Shown here piece by piece: positions 58,275-64,000 of a DNA stretch of 64,000 bases; the stretch's first letter is position 1; each line of letters opens with the position of its first letter. Source of the stretch: Paramecium tetraurelia (lineage: Eukaryota; Ciliophora; Oligohymenophorea; Peniculida; Parameciidae); the NCBI RefSeq assembly GCF_000165425.1, contig NW_001799622.1, positions 1-64,000 on the forward strand, given 5' to 3'. Position numbers and translations under genes: made by a program. The notes beneath the pieces are model-generated. The model worked only from the letters and a program-made list of their open reading frames with translations. It searched no databases and was not told where the DNA came from.

Positions 58275-60127
58275 ATGAGTGAACGACACAGATTTTCCAG
58301 TTAATAAAAACTTCCAATCTTAGATTTGACATAAACAAATAGATTTCCGACGGAAGGACTTAAAGTTAATGTAATGTCTTTTTAAGGAAATAGATTACAG
58401 TCTAATCAGGTGATGCATAATTCGTTAGTTTCAGATCTTTAAACGAACTCAATCCTAAGTTTGGCTTTCCTATAAACTCCATGGATTCATCATAACAATT
58501 AAATTAAACAATCTAGAACGACCTAACCTAGAATAAGAAAATGCTTTTGATGTTAGGAAAAACTCTTTACAAATAAAAAAATGAATACTAAGAATATCAG
58601 GAAAACATGATTGTAATGATTTGCTTTAAATTAGAAAAAAATAAGAACCGTCACCAGAATGTAAAAGTAAGTTAAAAAAGTTCCACATCGAATCGAGTCT
58701 TTTAAAAATACTTATGATAATTCTCCAAATGCTATCCCATAATTTGCAAAAAAGAAAGTGTCATTCCCAATGTATTTTAATGGAGCATTTTTTACAAAAC
58801 TTTAGCATGTTTGGGTACCTACAATTAGAGAAAACACTATGGCAGCAGATTTCTAAAAAAAAATATACATGTTTGGTGGAATAGGAAGTGAAGTTATGGG
58901 TGATTTAATTGAATATGAAATACAAACAGGTAAATTTCGAGAGATTAAACAAAATGGTGATATTCCTCTCAATCGTTATGGTCATTGTTTACATAGTATT
59001 GGTTACCCAATGACTTTGTCGACTCAATTTTCTTATGACAATTAACAGTATAGTTAGATCAATGGGAAACAACTCATAATGTATGGAGGGGAAATGTAGT
59101 ATAATTCTGCTTTGAAACTAAGAGAAAATCTGAGTGACACTAGAATTTTTGATTTGGAAACAGAAACATGGTAAATACTAAAACCAAACATTGAGAATAT
59201 TCCTGAAAGTAGAAGATCCTTTGGTAGTTGTATAGTAGGGAAGGGATTGATTGTTATGGGTGGTATTCGAAGCAGATTCTCAGTTTTCAATGACATTCAT
59301 TATCTGAATTTAAGTAAATTTTAGTAGTAAATTTAACTTTAGATCTTTGTAAATGGAATCCATTAGATACATTTAAGAATCCATTTAATAAAGGATTGGC
59401 ATTCCAGTAATTAGTTTGTGCTTATAATAAGCCATAACTGATCTTTGAAAAAAAGGATACAAGAAGCAAACCCTACAAACCACTTGAACATGAGGGAATC
59501 TATTGTTTTGGAGGGTGCTATATAGATGAAATGAAAAATACGTAATTCTACAGCAATTTTATGGCACTCTTAAAATTAGATTAACCCAATAATCCCTGGG
59601 TAATTCCTGAAACTTCTGGAAAACAGCCTGCTCCCAGAATTCAACATACAGCCTCCTATGTATAAGAGATGAATATCATAATCATCTTTGGTGGTCGAGA
59701 TGACTCTAGGAGCAACCCTTATTTTAATGACTTATTCGCATATAAGATTTAAGAAAAGGAATGGGTTCAATTAGACATTTATGGCAATCTTCCAAGGCCA
59801 AGAGCATCTCATTCTGCTGTGGCTTACAAAAGTCAAGTGTTATATTTTGGGGGAGTGAGTATGAATGGATACCTGGAATTTTCAGTTAATGTGGCAGAAT
59901 TTAATTAAAATCAGATCAGACAATTACAAGCAGAAATGAAAGCCTATGAACAAACAACAGAAATTCAAAGTCCAAAAGAAGAAAGACAATCGATTTTAAC
60001 TAAACAGTATTTCTCATTGCATTAAGCTGCCCCCATCTAAAAACCTAAATAATTGACAAAGGCTGAGGAAATGAATTAACAGATCTAACAACTGTCCTTT
60101 TCAAATTTTCCTCTACATCTTAAATGA
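58275..60127 (+). CDS. Kelch-repeat protein paired with a K channel, 592 aa
   Basis: Three introns (58371-58393, 58613-58634, 59314-59342) give 593 codons. A polar N-terminus of about 150 residues with a coiled-coil-like part (KTLYKQKNEYQEYQENMI) precedes kelch repeats: QKKIYMFGGIGSEVMGDLIE, INGKQLIMYGGEMQYNSALK, GKGLIVMGGIRSRFSVFNDI, GIYCFGGCYIDEMK, MNIIIIFGGRDDSRSNPYFN, YKSQVLYFGGVSMNGYLEF. A Gln-rich C-terminal tail follows. The order channel-then-kelch repeats that at 17.2-21.6 kb. The stop is 40 bp from the convergent stop of the third zinc-knuckle channel. The substrate or partner is unknown. Confidence 0.87.
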
Positions 60128-60167
60128 ACTTTATGATTGATATATTATTAATATAAATTTATAATTT

Positions 60168-62761
60168 TCATTCAATATTAACAGTTTTTAAATACAAGAG
60201 TTTCAATTTAAGAGCTTTGATCTTCACATTATAGAAGAATGTGTACTTATTCATATTCAAAACATGCTTTTCAAGCTTCTTTTGGTACTTTATATTGTTT
60301 TTTTCTAAAGATTAGATAATGTTTTCGAGGTTTTATCGTGGATAATACTTTTCATAGGACTGTTACCTATCACATTGGATAACTGGAGGGTACCACCTTG
60401 CATTTATGTATAAATCATCAATCATATTGAAATCTTTAGGTGTATTCGTTTATTCCTTATGAATTTATCTAGACTGAGAAAGTTAATTTTCAATTTAAGA
60501 TTATTGGTCTGCTTTAATTCCAATTCTATTCAAAGAGCAGTCATAGTATTATTGTTTTTATTCTTAATCCTAGTCTTCAGTGACAAAGCAAGATGATCGC
60601 TTTTACTCAATATTTTGAACTTCAGAATAATTACTAGTTTTAGATCTATGGGCTATTATAGCCACTTACAAAGAGTGAGAGAATTCAACTCCAGCAGTTG
60701 TATCTTCTGTAAAAAATTTGACTGATTTGGATATCTCCGATTATTATAGAATGCTTTTTATCTTACTTCCAAATCTTCTCCTCTTTTGTCTTTGTTAAAT
60801 TACAGGGTAAAAATTACCCTTTTTTATCCTCTGCTCAAGATCTGGCTTATATGTCAAAACAGGACAGTCGATTTCTTAATGATTCTACCTTTCACAATAT
60901 TTACATTCCATAGAAAATAATCTATAATTGGAATTAAAAATAATTTAATCTTTTATGAAATGAAACATTTCTAGATCTCTCTTGTTGAATTATAAAATAT
61001 CTAAAAATTTGTTCCTACTAATTCTATAAATATTGGAAAATCCCACACTGACAGCTGATGTTTTTGGAGGAAAATCAGTAAAGAATTAATAAATTCCGAA
61101 TTGTTAATGCTAAAATAGTTTTGAGAATTTCATTTTGCTTTAATCATCCTAAATATCCACTTCTCCTTCTATGATGAAGTAAAGGTTCTTATCAGAGACA
61201 TCTCCTCTTTTATAAATGATATCTCCTGGAGCATACTTAACTAATTCTAAGCTTTTCGATAATAATTGCTAAGTATTGCATGAGAAATGGTTTATAACTA
61301 GTCTTGCCTTATTGATGACTTTTCTCTGGATATCAGTATTTAGATCCAATTATAAATTTTATGGCAGAATCCCTACAAGTCTATTGATATCTTCTAAATT
61401 TTCATTCTATTCAGATTCGATATAATATTTGAGATAATTTCTAATTCTACTCTAAATTTGTGGCTCAACACAATTCTTGCTCATGTATGTATTCATCTAT
61501 AACAGAGATCTCTTATATTTCAATTTGGCATCATAGATGTTCTTGAGGATCATGCCTATAGAATTCATAGAATATGCGAATATTCCACTAGACAAAAACA
61601 TTACTACATTAACAAAGATAATCTCAATTTAACTTTATGCAGTAATATCTCCATATCCCACAGTTGTCATAGTCATTGTGGCCCAATAAAATGCATAATT
61701 ATACTTCTTCCAGATGGCTTCGTGTTCCAAATCATATTTTATTAGCCAAGATTATTCTCCTGATTTAACCCCAACGTAATGCCAGGCACAGGCAACTATA
61801 TGAGCAAAAAAGTATATGGAACAAATCAGACTTAACAAATCCATTATATAACTAGATACTCCTTTAACAAAGACATATTGGAAATAATCTGAAAAATATT
61901 TTTATATCTTATAGAATGTAACGATTAATTGGCATATAACGATGCATTCTCCAAGAATTTGATAAGACGTTAAGTTTTTTTAGATCAAAATCCATAAGGT
62001 TAAATTAGTTAAATCAGTGGTTGCATTGGTTTAGAAATATTATTGAATCAGTTTTTTTCTCTTTTTAATCACAATCCCTTAAACAATGATGCCTTTGTTA
62101 AAGGAAACAAGGATGTCACTGATTAGGAAGAATGTTGTTAATTACATGATAACATCAAAGGAGAAATAGTTTTCCATGTTGTCAAAAGATAATAAAAAAG
62201 GAGTGAACCACAGAATTATCAAATTAAGCAATATTCCTAAGGCATCCCAGACAATGATTGCTATGCTCGTTGGCATAATGATTGGGATCCTTGATTAAGA
62301 GAGGGATTCTTAAAACATTAAATTATCATATTACCCATGCTTTATTGTTTGTTTCCTTCTTTAAGATATTCATCATTCAAAATTTATTTTTTATTATTCT
62401 ATAAAACATATGAGTTTGTAAAAAGATTATTAATAAATTGCTTTTTAATACGTTCTGTTTTCAAAGCCTTCAGAAAATAGTTATAACCTGCAGAATTTCC
62501 GATTGTTTTAGATGATTTAAAAGGAGTTGTGGATTCGCAGGTTTTTCTCTAAGCAGTTTGAGTCAATTGTTGTTCCTGTATAACTAATCTTGGTTATCTC
62601 AAATTGTGGCGAGTGTTTGATTTGCTCCTTTCACAATCTATTATTTGTCTTTCACTATCTTCTGAAATTTCAGACAATCTGGATGCTGACTCACTTTTAA
62701 ACGTAACTTGTTTTGTGATCATCCTTGGCTTTTGATTAGAATATTGATCCTGCTGAAGCAT
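60168..62761 (-). CDS. K+ channel with CNBD and CCHC zinc knuckle, 855 aa
   Basis: One intron (62309-62334) gives 856 codons from ATG 62761 (MLQQDQYSNQKPRMITKQ). The N-terminus is polar, and the first helix starts near residue 155 (IAIIVWDALGILLNLIILWF). The S4 position (QILGECIVICQLIVTFYKIQ) has no arginines, so it is probably not voltage-gated. The pore reads FYWATMTMTTVGYGDITAQS. The CNBD has LVKYAPGDIIYKRGDVSDKN, LYFIIEGEVDIQ and FFTDFPPKTSA, a fair phosphate-binding cassette. The knuckle CKYCERQNHQEIDC is at residues 611-624, followed by PVLTYKPD. It is inverted relative to the two sister channels, with a kelch gene between. Confidence 0.92.
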
Positions 62762-63185
62762 ATTTAAAATTAAATAATATATTGGAATTCATTCGCATTA
62801 ATAAATCTTTTACCTCTTATAAAGGGATTTAAATTATTGATTAATGTAATATCTAATAATTAATAATATCTCATCTCAGCAATCATAAATCAATTATAAT
62901 GAAAGTGTTGATAATTACAATATATGAGATATGATATTTTAAAAATATATTTTGTTTTTACTAATATCCCTTTTATTTCATCCTGGTTTTGTATCTCTAG
63001 AAACTTTCTATAATAATCAATTTAGGTTTAAATTACAGTTTAAAACTATGCACACCAGATGGAATTATATTTAAATATAATTTAATATAATCTTAAAGTA
63101 GATATTTGAAGTAATTAAATTCTGGTATTAAAATATTATTATTCTTTAAATTTAAAAAAACACAAATATCAATTCTTCAATTAGT
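62762..63185. other. Intergenic, promoter of the channel inferred
   Basis: 424 AT-rich bases upstream of the minus-strand channel gene and downstream of the next minus-strand gene. No exon or repeat recognised. Confidence 0.5.
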
Positions 63186-63823
63186 TCAATCATGAATTAT
63201 ACTCGAACTAAAATAATTAGACTTAATATTTACTATGTTGAATTGGGTTCCCATGGGAGAGATCCATCACCTGAAGCGGATCTATAATTTGTCAGCTCGT
63301 CATTTGCCTATCGCATGTTGAAGTTGAGGTTCTCTTTCTGACCTGTGATGATTTACCATTACGCTAAGTTGCTTTCCCCTTAGAATTCCTTGAAACACAC
63401 GCACAAAACTTGAGTTTAGTTTTCAATTTCTGCTGGTTGTTCTTCAAATTTTTGGTGGATTTTTTTCATTGGTTATGGCAATCTGTCGCCAATCGAATAT
63501 GCAAGACCTTGTTAGGGTCTCAATTTCAAATGCTAATAACTAGTAAGGACTTAATTGGTTTATTCTTCAATATCTTGATCGTCATTGCATTCAAACACTT
63601 TCTTAGCTGAAGGATTTGGGCAAGGCACCAATCTTGAATTCAATCTAGTCAAATATGATCTGGATGCTAATTCATATGGCGGATAATAATTTAGAGTGTC
63701 CATTTGATAATTGATTTCCTCCATATAATTTACCTTATTCATTTTGATATTCATCGTCTTCTATTCTATCTGCTCCATATATTGATCCATCTCTTCTCTG
63801 AGTTTGAGTAATGTTTATCTCAT
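63186..63823 (-). CDS. Unknown polar protein, 203 aa
   Basis: ATG 63823 (MRQTLLKLREEMDQYMEQIE) to TGA 63186-63188, with one 26-nt intron near the 3' end giving 204 codons. The N-terminal 30 residues are coiled coil. The centre has TLNYYPPYELASRSYLTRLN, then SRLVPCPNPSAKKVFECNDD, and LKLRPQQGLAYSIGDRLPQP. The C-terminal half is Gln/Asn-rich and ends SSIIHD. No known domain. The central Pro-rich, arginine-containing segment recalls proteins associated with ciliary microtubules, but this is only an impression. Confidence 0.6.
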
Positions 63824-63863
63824 AATTTTATAAAATAATTGTTATTATTATTAATAATACTTC

Positions 63864-64000
63864 TCAGAAATATGTATACTACATTTTTGGTTTACAATTA
63901 ATTTATACAAAATCTAACTGTTTACAATAATATTCTATTTGATTGAGTTCATCTCCTTCATACTCCATTAAAGTATAGACCACCCCCTCAATTAGTGCAA
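63864..64000 (-). CDS. 3' end of a gene cut by the window edge
   Basis: The last 137 bases on the minus strand are open to TGA 63864-63866. They read LIEGVVYTLMEYEGDELNQI, EYYCKQLDF, and either QINCKPKMQYTYF or, if an in-phase 30-nt GT...AG segment is an intron, YTYF. Tandem with the gene at 63186, 40 bp apart. No family recognised from this fragment. Confidence 0.45.

Noticed and set aside
1-64000. Telomere repeats, tRNA genes, transposons, CRISPR arrays, bacterial operon signals
   Set aside because: None seen. CRISPR and operon features are not expected in a ciliate nuclear genome, and no CCCCAA/CCCAAA arrays or cloverleaf sequences were noticed by eye.

Overview
The window reads as nuclear DNA of a ciliate, most likely the macronuclear genome of Paramecium or a close relative. 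It is strongly AT-rich. Its long reading frames run through TAA and TAG, which align with Gln positions, and end only at TGA. The frames are broken by very short GT...AG introns (20-33 nt), and the genes lie tens of bases apart. Every gene model here was made by hand: TAA/TAG were read as Gln, and short introns were removed where the frame and family resemblance required it. For nearly all models the spliced length is a whole number of codons ending in TGA.

Region 1-9 kb is the most AT-rich part and the hardest to read. It holds a small zinc-ribbon membrane protein (4227-4604), a short unknown gene (5104-5575) and a complete importin-7/8-like transport receptor (5682-8858). Upstream of these, 1-4226 shows only uncertain or broken-looking reading frames.

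Region 9-16.4 kb, all minus strand, holds a myristoylatable C2-C2-MORN-B-lectin protein, CCDC93 (CCC complex, endosomal recycling), a 73-aa membrane protein and IQCA1/DRC11 (ciliary dynein regulatory complex AAA protein).

Region 17-31.5 kb holds a voltage-gated CNBD potassium channel followed by a kelch protein, a small Tim chaperone, an ABCB-type half transporter, a basic coiled-coil protein, a ULK-like kinase with EF-hands, a thioredoxin/PDI-like protein and a RING-CH/FHA protein.

Region 31.5-42.7 kb holds a sugar-porter-type MFS transporter, DNA ligase IV (non-homologous end joining, needed in Paramecium for programmed DNA elimination), an EF-hand protein, a GYF protein, a CNBD-only protein, a RING-CH-like membrane protein and a coiled-coil protein. 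Region 42.9-49.9 kb holds WDR90/POC16 and an unknown zinc-finger-like protein.

Region 50-64 kb holds a LITAF-like frame interrupted by an in-frame TGA, an unknown 296-aa protein, a stretch of broken coding-like sequence, and three related potassium channels. A second kelch gene lies between the second and third channels. All three channels carry a CCHC zinc knuckle just after the cyclic-nucleotide-binding domain and have poor S4 voltage sensors. Two partly understood genes close the window.

Recurring themes are cilia and membrane excitability (four K channels, IQCA1, WDR90), membrane-anchored signalling (MGCG and MGNC N-termini, C2, EF-hand, FHA and RING domains) and DNA repair (LIG4). No RNA gene, CRISPR array, transposon or telomere repeat was recognised.
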